Assembly: GCA_016235165.1 (NCBI GenBank)
Contig: JACRLX010000024.1
Coordinates: 124,001 to 188,000, forward strand
Reading direction: 5' to 3'
From: Rhodocyclales bacterium
GTDB taxonomy: Bacteria > Pseudomonadota > Gammaproteobacteria > Burkholderiales > Rhodocyclaceae
DNA: 64,000 bases
In this document: positions 37,606 through 45,192 of the stretch, piece by piece
Layout of the letters: every line of letters begins with the position of its first letter
How positions within the stretch are numbered: position 1 is the stretch's first letter
Translations under genes and position numbers: made by a program
The notes under the pieces: generated by a model
The model's database searches: none
The model's input: the letters and a program-made list of their open reading frames with translations, nothing else
Told to the model about the DNA's origin: nothing

Positions 37606-38647
37606 GTTGGTCACCTTGGGCGGGTTGGCGGACCCCTTGTTTTTTTCTGCGCCTATCGATACCGGCGAAGTTCAGTTCGAGATGCTAAGGCGTTACTTGA
37701 ATAGCATGCTACGAATCCGGCTTGCGGAGCGCCGGCTCGCGGAGGCACGTCGTGACGGCTTGGTGGGTGGGCCGGTGCATCTCGGCGTTGGGCAGGAGGC
37801 CATAGCGGTAGGAGTTTCGGCTGCCTTGCGGAACTCGGACCGAGTGTTCGGTGGACACCGGTCTCATTCCCATGTGCTGGCACTTGGCTCAAACGTGCAC
37901 GGCTTGTTTGCCGAGGTTCTTGGTAAGGAAACGGGGCTGTCGCGTGGAATGGGCGGGTCGATGCATCTCTGGGACCAGCCGAGAGGTTTTTATGGATCGG
38001 TTCCTATTGTCGCCGGTACCGTTCCGCTGGCAGTCGGCGCTGGTATTGCGGCAAAACTCCAGAATTCTGGAGACGTCGCGGTTGCGTATTTTGGCGACGG
38101 TGCGGTTGAGGAAGGGGTGGTGCACGAGTCCTTGAATCTGGCGCGCGTATCCCGCGCTCCGGTGCTTTTTGTCGTTGAAAACAACCTGTTTGCCAGTCAC
38201 ATGCATATTTCCCTCAGACAACCTTCAGACTCCACTGCCCGTTTTGCACTTGCCAACAACATACCGCATCACGTTGTTGATGGAAATGATGTTGTTGCCG
38301 TAGCCGCCGCTGCGCAGGCATTAGTCTCCGGGGCGCGTCGCGGTGAGGGGCCTGGATTCCTCGAGGCCGTGACTTTTCGTTGGTATGGACATGTGGATTG
38401 GCGCGAGGATATCGACGTTGGCGTACATCGCTCGCTGGAAGAACTCAACGATTGGCGGCGCCGTGATCCCGTGCGTCGGCTCGAAGAGGGTATGGTCGCT
38501 GCCGGATGTTGGTCTGCTGACCAAACGGTCGAATTGACTGAGCAGATAAACAGCGAAATATCGGTGGCATGGGAGCAGGCGCTTGCCGATCCGTATCCCG
38601 ATCCCGAGGCGATCCTCGATCGCGTTTACGCCGCTGCCGGGGGCTGA
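37586..38647 (+). CDS. TPP-dependent E1-type enzyme, alpha subunit
   Basis: Protein of 353 residues from ATG 37586; TTG 37607 with GGGAGG 10 bases upstream is an alternative. It belongs to the pyruvate/branched-chain dehydrogenase E1 alpha family: HLGVGQEAIAVGVSAAL, GHRSHSHVLALG, GMGGSMHLWD and the TPP-magnesium motif GDGAVEEGVVHESLNLA ... VVENN. No E2 or E3 gene (lipoyl transacetylase or dihydrolipoamide dehydrogenase) lies near, and the neighbours make sugars. It may therefore transfer an activated aldehyde to a keto sugar rather than feed acetyl-CoA synthesis (inference). Confidence 0.88.
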   Translation: MMGGNDKLVTLGGLADPLFFSAPIDTGEVQFEMLRRYLNSMLRIRLAERRLAEARRDGLVGGPVHLGVGQEAIAVGVSAALRNSDRVFGGHRSHSHVLALGSNVHGLFAEVLGKETGLSRGMGGSMHLWDQPRGFYGSVPIVAGTVPLAVGAGIAAKLQNSGDVAVAYFGDGAVEEGVVHESLNLARVSRAPVLFVVENNLFASHMHISLRQPSDSTARFALANNIPHHVVDGNDVVAVAAAAQALVSGARRGEGPGFLEAVTFRWYGHVDWREDIDVGVHRSLEELNDWRRRDPVRRLEEGMVAAGCWSADQTVELTEQINSEISVAWEQALADPYPDPEAILDRVYAAAGG

Positions 38648-38648
38648 T

Positions 38649-39644
38649 ATGGAAGGAAGGACAACGCACACCTACGGCACGGCCATTCTTTCTGCGTTTG
38701 AATACCTGCTGGAAAATTACCCTCGGGTTTTCGTGATTGGTCAAGGACTTTGGAGCCCGTGGTATGTCGGTAGCTCGATGACCGATCTCGACAAGAAATT
38801 TGGGGTCGAGCGGATCATTGATACCCCGGTTTCTGAGTCCGCGTGCACAGGAGCAGCGGTAGGCGCAGCCCTCGCCGGCATGATGCCCATCGTTGTGCAC
38901 CCGCGCATGGATTTCATGCTTTACGCGACAGATGCTGTCGTCAATCAGGCAGCAAAATGGTCGCACATGGTCGGTGGTCAAGCGCATCCAGGGGTGACCA
39001 TACGCGCAATCATCAACCGTGGTGGTGAGCAGGGAGCTCAGCATTCACAGGCACTTCATTCATGGTTCGCTCATGTCCCAGGCTTGCGGGTGGTGATGCC
39101 GGCTACCGTGGCTGACGCACGCGATCTGCTTGTGGCGTCGGTGCTGTGCAAAGACCCAGTAATGTATATCGACGACCGGTGGCTCTATGACCAAACCGAT
39201 GACTTGCCGCCGATTGTTGAATCCGACTTGCGCTTGGAAGGGCCGAAGTGTCTGGCTGAGGGTACGCAGCTTTCGATTGTGGCGGCGGGGCATGCAACCC
39301 GCCTTGCGCTTGATGCTCGGGATGAACTGGCTCGCCAAGGATACTCTGCCGAGGTGATAGATGTCAGGGTTTTGAATCCCTTTGATCCGGAGCGCATCGT
39401 ACAGTCGGTACTCAAGACAGGGCGTCTCCTTGTAGTAGATGGAGGCTGGCGCAATTCCGGATTCTCTGCTGAGATTCTTGCTTCCGTTGTGGAACGTGTT
39501 TCTCCTAATGCCATGAAGATTCCCGCCCGACGCATTACTTTACCAGACGCACCCGCACCGACTTCCAGGGTATTGGAGAAGGCTTACTACCCGACCTCGG
39601 ATACCGTGGCTCGATCGGCGCTCGATATGCTTTCTCGGTCTTGA
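38649..39644 (+). CDS. TPP-dependent E1-type enzyme, beta subunit
   Basis: Protein of 331 residues beginning 1 base after the alpha subunit stop. It has the E1 beta pyrimidine-binding domain (RIIDTPVSESACTGAAVGAALAG, VHPRMDFMLYATDAVVNQAAK) and a C-terminal transketolase_C domain (LSIVAAGHATRLALDA ... VIDVRVLNPFDPERIVQSV ... LLVVDGGWRNSGFSAEI). The glutamate in VSESA corresponds to the TPP-activating Glu. Together with the alpha subunit it should form an alpha2beta2 enzyme. Its order with aminotransferase and GNAT-MT genes places it in sugar modification. Confidence 0.88.
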   Translation: MEGRTTHTYGTAILSAFEYLLENYPRVFVIGQGLWSPWYVGSSMTDLDKKFGVERIIDTPVSESACTGAAVGAALAGMMPIVVHPRMDFMLYATDAVVNQAAKWSHMVGGQAHPGVTIRAIINRGGEQGAQHSQALHSWFAHVPGLRVVMPATVADARDLLVASVLCKDPVMYIDDRWLYDQTDDLPPIVESDLRLEGPKCLAEGTQLSIVAAGHATRLALDARDELARQGYSAEVIDVRVLNPFDPERIVQSVLKTGRLLVVDGGWRNSGFSAEILASVVERVSPNAMKIPARRITLPDAPAPTSRVLEKAYYPTSDTVARSALDMLSRS

Positions 39645-39672
39645 CCCTGTTTACTACCAACTCTCCGGAGCA

Positions 39673-40791
39673 ATGAACGTGACTTCCCGCAGCGTGCCCT
39701 TTTTCAACTATCCCCGCGCCTACCTCGACGACAGAGACGACCTGCTGCGGATTTTTACCGAAGTTGGGGAGCGCGGAGCGTTCATCATGCAAAAGGATTT
39801 GCGTGATTTTGAATCTGCCCTGGCAGCTTACACGGGTGCCAAGTATGCAATTGGCGTCGCCAACGCGACCGATGGACTGGAACTGGCATGGATGGCGATC
39901 GGCCTGCGCCCCGGTGACGAGGTGATTTGTTGTTCCCATACCATGCTGGCTACTGCTGCGTCGATCAAGACGGCGGGCGGGGTTCCGGTTCCCGTGGAAC
40001 TTGGGCCCGACAATCTTATTGACCCCGATGCGGTCGAGGCGGCGATCAATCCCCGTACGGTCGGCATCATGCCGACCCAGCTCAATGGTCGGACGTGCGA
40101 CATGGACAGGATCATGTCGATTGCCGGAAAGAAAGGTCTCTTCGTGGCCGAGGACGCCGCGCAGGCTCTGGGTTCGAAGTTCCGTGGCAAGCATGCCGGC
40201 ACCTTCGGCCTCGCTGCGGCGATCAGCTTTTTCCCCGCCAAAGTGCTTGGATGTCTAGGCGATGGGGGAGGGGTCATCACCAACGATGACGGAATTTATG
40301 ACAAGGTTTATCAGTTGCATGACCATGGACGCGACATCAACGGCGAGGTCAAGAGCTGGGGGCGTAATAGTCGGCTCGACAACCTCCAGGCGGCGATACT
40401 GAATTACCGCCTGCTTTCCTATGGCAAGGTAATTCAACGTCGTCGCGCTATTGCCGCCATCTACCAGGCTCGCCTGGGTGGTTTGCACGAGCTGGAACTG
40501 CCGCCTGCGCCAGTGGAGAACAGCGATCATTTCGATATCTACCAGAACTATGAGTTGCAGGCAGATCGGCGCAACGAGTTGAAGGAGCACCTTCGAATCA
40601 ATGGCATCGGTACCCTGATCCAGTGGGGTGGCAAAGCGGTTCACCAGTGGGAACGACTCGGCTTTACCGTCAAGTTGCCTAAGGTCGAGCGCTTTTTCGA
40701 ACGGTGCATCATGTTGCCGATGAACATGTTTGTCAGCGACGACGATGTGCACTACGTCTGTGACAATGTCGTCGAGTTCTATCGTGGCTGA
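39673..40791 (+). CDS. DegT/DnrJ/EryC1-family sugar aminotransferase
   Basis: Protein of 372 residues from ATG 39673. It shows IGVANATDGLELAWMAIGL, EDAAQALGS (PLP Asp) and SFFPAKVLGCLGDGG with the Schiff-base Lys190. The residues HDHGRD and the SRLDNLQAAIL region are typical for enzymes that aminate 3-keto or 4-keto nucleotide sugars, such as WlbE/DesV-like proteins. It is the third aminotransferase in the window and shares only family motifs with the other two, so it probably serves a different sugar. It overlaps the sugar transferase start. Confidence 0.86.
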   Translation: MNVTSRSVPFFNYPRAYLDDRDDLLRIFTEVGERGAFIMQKDLRDFESALAAYTGAKYAIGVANATDGLELAWMAIGLRPGDEVICCSHTMLATAASIKTAGGVPVPVELGPDNLIDPDAVEAAINPRTVGIMPTQLNGRTCDMDRIMSIAGKKGLFVAEDAAQALGSKFRGKHAGTFGLAAAISFFPAKVLGCLGDGGGVITNDDGIYDKVYQLHDHGRDINGEVKSWGRNSRLDNLQAAILNYRLLSYGKVIQRRRAIAAIYQARLGGLHELELPPAPVENSDHFDIYQNYELQADRRNELKEHLRINGIGTLIQWGGKAVHQWERLGFTVKLPKVERFFERCIMLPMNMFVSDDDVHYVCDNVVEFYRG

Positions 40792-41539
40792 TGTATTGAA
40801 GCGCCTTTTTGATATCCTGGCGTCAGCGGTCGGCTTGTTGTTCGCTTCGCCGATTCTCTTGCCGGTGATGTTTCTCGTCTGGTGGCAAGACAAGCATTCC
40901 CCCTTTTATGTTGCTCCAAGAGTAGGGCAGGGAGGTGAGCCATTCCGCATGGTCAAGTTGCGCTCAATGATAGTAAATGCCGACAAGTCGGGTGTCGATT
41001 CGACTGGAAACAATGACAGGAGAATCACCCCGGTTGGGCAATTCATCCGTAGCTACAAACTGGATGAACTGACCCAGCTTTGGAACGTGCTGAAGGGCGA
41101 TATGAGTCTTGTCGGCCCGAGACCCAATGTTATACGGGAGACCGATCTCTACACCCCGGAGGAGCGGGGCTTGCTTCTGGTTCGCCCAGGGATTACCGAT
41201 TTTTCTTCCATTGTATTCTCCGACGAGGGCGATATCCTTGCCGGTCAGGATGATCCGGACATTGCTTATAACCAGTTGATTCGTCCTGGAAAAAGCATGT
41301 TGGGGCTATTCTATATTGAGCACAGGTCGCTGTGGCTGGATATTCGGCTGTGCGTGCTAACCGCCGTTGCTATAGTTTCCCGTGCGACGGCTTTGAAAGC
41401 CGTATGTGGAATATTGTCGGACCTGGATGCAAACGTCGAGCTTTTGCAAATCGCTGCACGGGCTCAGCCTCTTGTTCCGCGTCCGCCTCCTGGTGGTACG
41501 CGGATCGTCACGTCCCGTGATGGCAATCCCTTCACCTGA
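40766..41539 (+). CDS. Undecaprenyl-phosphate sugar phosphotransferase (WcaJ/PglC-type)
   Basis: Protein of 257 residues from ATG 40766, overlapping the aminotransferase end by 26 bases; GTG 40784 is an alternative. It is a monotopic bacterial sugar transferase: basic start KRLFDILASAVGLL with a reentrant hydrophobic helix, PFRMVKLRSMIVNAD, YKLDELTQLWNVLKGDMSLVGPRP, and a catalytic DE pair within LDEL. It is short, without the N-terminal membrane domain of WcaJ or WbaP, and so resembles PglC. It starts repeat units by moving a phosphosugar onto undecaprenyl phosphate. The C-terminus is extended compared with PglC. Confidence 0.9.
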   Translation: MSSSSIVADVLKRLFDILASAVGLLFASPILLPVMFLVWWQDKHSPFYVAPRVGQGGEPFRMVKLRSMIVNADKSGVDSTGNNDRRITPVGQFIRSYKLDELTQLWNVLKGDMSLVGPRPNVIRETDLYTPEERGLLLVRPGITDFSSIVFSDEGDILAGQDDPDIAYNQLIRPGKSMLGLFYIEHRSLWLDIRLCVLTAVAIVSRATALKAVCGILSDLDANVELLQIAARAQPLVPRPPPGGTRIVTSRDGNPFT

Positions 41540-41578
41540 ATCCGTCCGGGTATTCCCGGCTGTTCTTTCCGAATTGCG

Positions 41579-42649
41579 ATGACCTTTGTCAGACTGCTGA
41601 CCCACGCGGGGTTTTTCGCTTTTCTTTTCCTTGCCTCGGCGCTATTGACCCTTGTGATGGTTCGCCGGGTCCGAATCATGGATGTACCGAATGATAGATC
41701 CTCACATTCCGTGCCGACACCGAAATCTGGGGGCGTGGCGTTTGTTTCTATCTTCTTGATTGGAAGCATATGGGTATATGTGGTTGCCGATGTGACGCGA
41801 ATCGCCAATTTTCATTTTTTTGGATTCATCGCCTGCGCTGCGATCCTGGCAACGGTGTCTTTCATTGATGATATTACCCAGAAGTCCTTCCTTTTCAAGC
41901 TGGCTGCACAAGCGCTTTGTGCTAGCTTCGTGCTGATGGCTGATTTGGTGGTTCGGTTCGCCAATATTCCACTGATTGGGATAGTCGAACTGGGCCCATT
42001 TGCGTACCTGATTACTTTTGTCTGGTTGTTGGGGTTGATCAACACCTATAACTTCATGGACGGGCTGGATGGTTTGGCAGCCGGCGTAGCAGTCATTGCC
42101 GCATTGTTTCTGGCGGTTATTGCTTTTCGCGAAAGCAGTTACTTCGTGTATATATCATCGTTGATACTCGCCGCCGGAGTGGCCGGCTTTCTGGTTTTCA
42201 ATGTGTCGCCGGCGAAGATATTCATGGGCGATGTTGGCAGTGCGTTTCTCGGCTTTGCGTTTGCAATGCTGGCGGTCATTGGTGCCAGCTACGACAGGGG
42301 CCACCTGAATTTCTTTTTGGTGCCGCTATTGTTATTTCATTTCATTTTTGATGCCGCATTTACATTCTTCCGACGACTGATGAACGGCGAAAATGTGCTG
42401 TCTCCACATAGGTCTCATGTCTATCAGCTTCTCAATCGACTTGGACGCAGTCATCGACAGGTGGCGGGTTTGTATTATTTGGCTACGGTGGTCCAAGGCA
42501 CGGCGGCCTGGATTTTGATTGAACTTCCCTCACCGATGCGGCCGTGGGTATTCCTGCCGTTTCTGATGATCTATTTTGTCGTGGCGGTTATTACTGTTCG
42601 GAAGGCGCAGACTTCTGGTTTGGTTCCGGTCGGCTCAATTTCCAGGTAG
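41579..42649 (+). CDS. MraY/WecA-family polyprenyl-phosphate GlcNAc-1-phosphate transferase
   Basis: Protein of 356 residues with about 11 membrane helices. Conserved cytoplasmic motifs are present: DVPNDRSSHSVPTPKSGGV near the N-terminus, FIDDI, NTYNFMDGLDGLA (catalytic Asp and magnesium site), KIFMGDVGSAFLG and the histidine-containing LSPHRSHVYQ. WecA-like enzymes transfer HexNAc-1-phosphate to undecaprenyl phosphate and so start O-antigen or EPS chains. It follows a different type of initiating enzyme by only 39 bases, so the locus may start two glycans or use one for a modification. Confidence 0.9.
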   Translation: MTFVRLLTHAGFFAFLFLASALLTLVMVRRVRIMDVPNDRSSHSVPTPKSGGVAFVSIFLIGSIWVYVVADVTRIANFHFFGFIACAAILATVSFIDDITQKSFLFKLAAQALCASFVLMADLVVRFANIPLIGIVELGPFAYLITFVWLLGLINTYNFMDGLDGLAAGVAVIAALFLAVIAFRESSYFVYISSLILAAGVAGFLVFNVSPAKIFMGDVGSAFLGFAFAMLAVIGASYDRGHLNFFLVPLLLFHFIFDAAFTFFRRLMNGENVLSPHRSHVYQLLNRLGRSHRQVAGLYYLATVVQGTAAWILIELPSPMRPWVFLPFLMIYFVVAVITVRKAQTSGLVPVGSISR

Positions 42650-42688
42650 TCATGTCATGAGGCATTTTGCGATGCATGGTGACGCTCT

Positions 42689-44629
42689 ATGAAATCCAAT
42701 CTGCGCGATTGGCTATTGCATCAGCCACGAGGGATTAAGCTAGCCTTGCTGATTGGCATCGATGCAGTATTGATTCCCGTTGCACTCTGGTTGGCCGTTT
42801 CCGTGCGCGAGAGTGCCCCTTTTGCCGATCCCACACATGGCATTGCGGCGCTTTTTGTGGTGACCGGAGTGACGATTCCGGTCTTTGCGCAGTTGGGTCT
42901 ATACCGTATGGTGACGCGCTCGCTAAGCCTGCAAGCACTTGTGGTGGTCGAGTCCGGCGCCCTGATCTCGGCGGCTGTGCTATGGGCACTCATGCTGTTG
43001 ACAGGTTGGGTGCCGGTATCGGCTGCAATTGTCGTCTCCTATGGGTTGATATTGATGATGTTGATCGGGGGAAGTCGGTTCATTTTGCGCAATCTGTTGA
43101 CGGAACGAGTCAGGGCAGAGCGAATCGCGGCGGCGATATTCGGGGCGGGTGAAGCCGGCAACCAACTTCTGCAATCAGTACGGCAAGGTGGGCGCTACAA
43201 CGTCGTCTGTTTTCTGGATGATGATTCTTCGCTGCATTCTCGCTTGGTGCAGGGCATCGAGGTCATTGCGCCGGAAGGCGACGGTTGGGTCGATCAACTG
43301 ATGGCACGGAATGTCAAGGAGATCTTCCTTTGTGTGCCGAATGCCGGTAGGGCGGACAAGCGCCGAATCATGGGTCTGCTGCAGGCGACCCCGTTTCTGG
43401 TCAAAACCGTTCCATCGATCGAGCAAATCCTGTCCGGGCAAGCCCAGTTGCAGGAACTGCGGGAGATCGAGATCGACGATCTGCTGGGCCGCGATCCGGT
43501 TCCTCCCCGCCTCGAGCTGCTGGAAAGCTGCATTCGTGGAAAAACCGTACTGGTTACTGGCGCTGCGGGCTCGATTGGCTCCGAACTGTGTCGCCAAATC
43601 GTGAATCTTGGAGTTGGGCGCCTCATATTGTTCGATAACTCCGAGTTCGGCTTGTATTCGCTGGAATCGAAACTGTCGCAGCGCGCGATACAAATGGGGC
43701 GCAAGGGCACAGTAGTACCGCTGTTGGGAAGCGTAACCGATCGATCGCGGCTGGATGCCGTGTTTGCAGCGTATCGGATACAAACGGTCTACCATGCGGC
43801 GGCGTACAAGCATGTACCGTTGGTCGAGCACAACTGCTGCGAAGGCATCAAGACCAATGTTCTCGGGACATGGAATGTGGCGGATTGCGCGCGATGCCAT
43901 GACGTGGAGCGGTTCATCCTGGTTTCCACCGACAAGGCCGTCAGGCCAACCAATGTCATGGGGGCGACGAAGCGCTTTGCCGAGTTGATTCTGCAGGCGA
44001 TGGATGAACAGAGTTCGACCGTGTTTTGCATGGTGCGGTTTGGCAACGTGCTTGGATCTTCGGGTTCCGTTGTCCCGCTATTCAGGGAACAGATCAAGGC
44101 TGGCGGCCCCATCACCGTGACCCATCCGGAAATCACCCGCTATTTCATGACCATCCCCGAGGCGGTCCAATTGGTCATCCAGGCCGGCTCGATGGCGCGA
44201 GGCGGGGACGTATTTGTTCTGGATATGGGTGATCCGGTACGCATTGTCGATCTGGCGCGGCACATGATTCGCCTGAGCGGGCGGGAAGTTCGGGACGAAG
44301 ACAATCCCGAGGGCGATATAGAGATCCTGTTTTCCGGGCTGCGGCCGGGGGAAAAGCTGTACGAAGAATTGTTGATAGGCGACAACGTGCTGGGCACCGA
44401 TCATCCCAAGATCATGCGTGCCATCGAAAAACAGCTTGCCATGGCCAATCTGGTCAAGGCGATCGACCAACTCGTGCTGGCCAACGATTCTGGCAACGCA
44501 GAGGACCAGCGCAGGATTCTGATGGAAACCATTGACGGCTATCGGCCTGCCGGAGCGATCTCGGACTACCTGTGGCTAGATTCGCGCTCGGTGTGCGACG
44601 CTGGACAGGTGCCGACCTCGATTCATTAG
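42689..44629 (+). CDS. Membrane-bound nucleotide-sugar 4,6-dehydratase (WbpM/CapD/FlaA1 family)
   Basis: Protein of 646 residues with four N-terminal membrane helices (within residues 17-130), a CoA-binding-like domain (AAIFGAGEAGNQLLQSV) and a C-terminal SDR domain: TVLVTGAAGSIGSELCRQI (about residues 289-307), YHAAAYKHVPLVEHN, and STDKAVRPTNVMGATKRFAE. The usual SDR tyrosine is replaced by Met in the MGATK form, as in WbpM. It should convert UDP-GlcNAc to UDP-4-keto-6-deoxy-GlcNAc, feeding amino sugars such as QuiNAc or diNAcBac. This product is a likely substrate of one of the aminotransferases. Confidence 0.92.
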   Translation: MKSNLRDWLLHQPRGIKLALLIGIDAVLIPVALWLAVSVRESAPFADPTHGIAALFVVTGVTIPVFAQLGLYRMVTRSLSLQALVVVESGALISAAVLWALMLLTGWVPVSAAIVVSYGLILMMLIGGSRFILRNLLTERVRAERIAAAIFGAGEAGNQLLQSVRQGGRYNVVCFLDDDSSLHSRLVQGIEVIAPEGDGWVDQLMARNVKEIFLCVPNAGRADKRRIMGLLQATPFLVKTVPSIEQILSGQAQLQELREIEIDDLLGRDPVPPRLELLESCIRGKTVLVTGAAGSIGSELCRQIVNLGVGRLILFDNSEFGLYSLESKLSQRAIQMGRKGTVVPLLGSVTDRSRLDAVFAAYRIQTVYHAAAYKHVPLVEHNCCEGIKTNVLGTWNVADCARCHDVERFILVSTDKAVRPTNVMGATKRFAELILQAMDEQSSTVFCMVRFGNVLGSSGSVVPLFREQIKAGGPITVTHPEITRYFMTIPEAVQLVIQAGSMARGGDVFVLDMGDPVRIVDLARHMIRLSGREVRDEDNPEGDIEILFSGLRPGEKLYEELLIGDNVLGTDHPKIMRAIEKQLAMANLVKAIDQLVLANDSGNAEDQRRILMETIDGYRPAGAISDYLWLDSRSVCDAGQVPTSIH

Positions 44630-44674
44630 GTTGATTTAATGCATTGCCAACTGTTGCTGAACGGAGGAAGGAAG

Positions 44675-45055
44675 ATGCCGACGTATCTTGAACTGAAGAA
44701 GCAAGCCGAAGATCTGTTGCATCAAGCCGAGGCGGCACGCAAGGCCGAGATCGGTGCGGCAATTGCCGAGATCAAGGCCAAGATGGCTGCCTACGGTATT
44801 ACGGTCGACGACCTTGATGGGCGTAAGCGCGTGACCAAGGGACGCAAGCCCAGGGCGGTCGGCGTGGCTAAATCGGAACGCAAGGCAGGCAGGGGGGAAG
44901 CCCAAAAATCGCCGAAGGCGCGCAAGCCGGTGGCAGCGAAATATCGCAATGCCGAGACCGGTGGAACGTGGTCCGGCCGCGGCAAACCGCCAAGATGGCT
45001 CGCCGCTGCGGAAGCGGCCGGAAGGAAGCGAGAGGAATTCGCAGTTTCACAATAG
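44675..45055 (+). CDS. H-NS-family DNA-binding protein
   Basis: Protein of 126 residues from ATG 44675 with a strong GGAGGAAGG ribosome site. A coiled-coil N-terminus (ELKKQAEDLLHQAEAARKAE ...) is followed by a basic linker (KGRKPRAVGVAKSERKAG) and the H-NS C-terminal motif YRNAETGGTWSGRGKPPRWL, which inserts into the minor groove of AT-rich DNA. Such proteins silence horizontally acquired genes. It sits just past the glycan cluster that contains AT-rich islands and may regulate it (inference). The start downstream of ATG 44639 is preferred because of the ribosome site. Confidence 0.9.
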   Translation: MPTYLELKKQAEDLLHQAEAARKAEIGAAIAEIKAKMAAYGITVDDLDGRKRVTKGRKPRAVGVAKSERKAGRGEAQKSPKARKPVAAKYRNAETGGTWSGRGKPPRWLAAAEAAGRKREEFAVSQ

Positions 45056-45192
45056 CTGGGTCGTAGGCGGCGAACGCCGGTAACAGTCGGCGTGACGCCA
45101 GCGCCGACTTTTGACCGGGTTGCCGGAAACCCGGCATACTGGCATGGTCCGCAGGAAGATCCCTGGCTTCCGCGGCTACATGGAGGAGGGCC

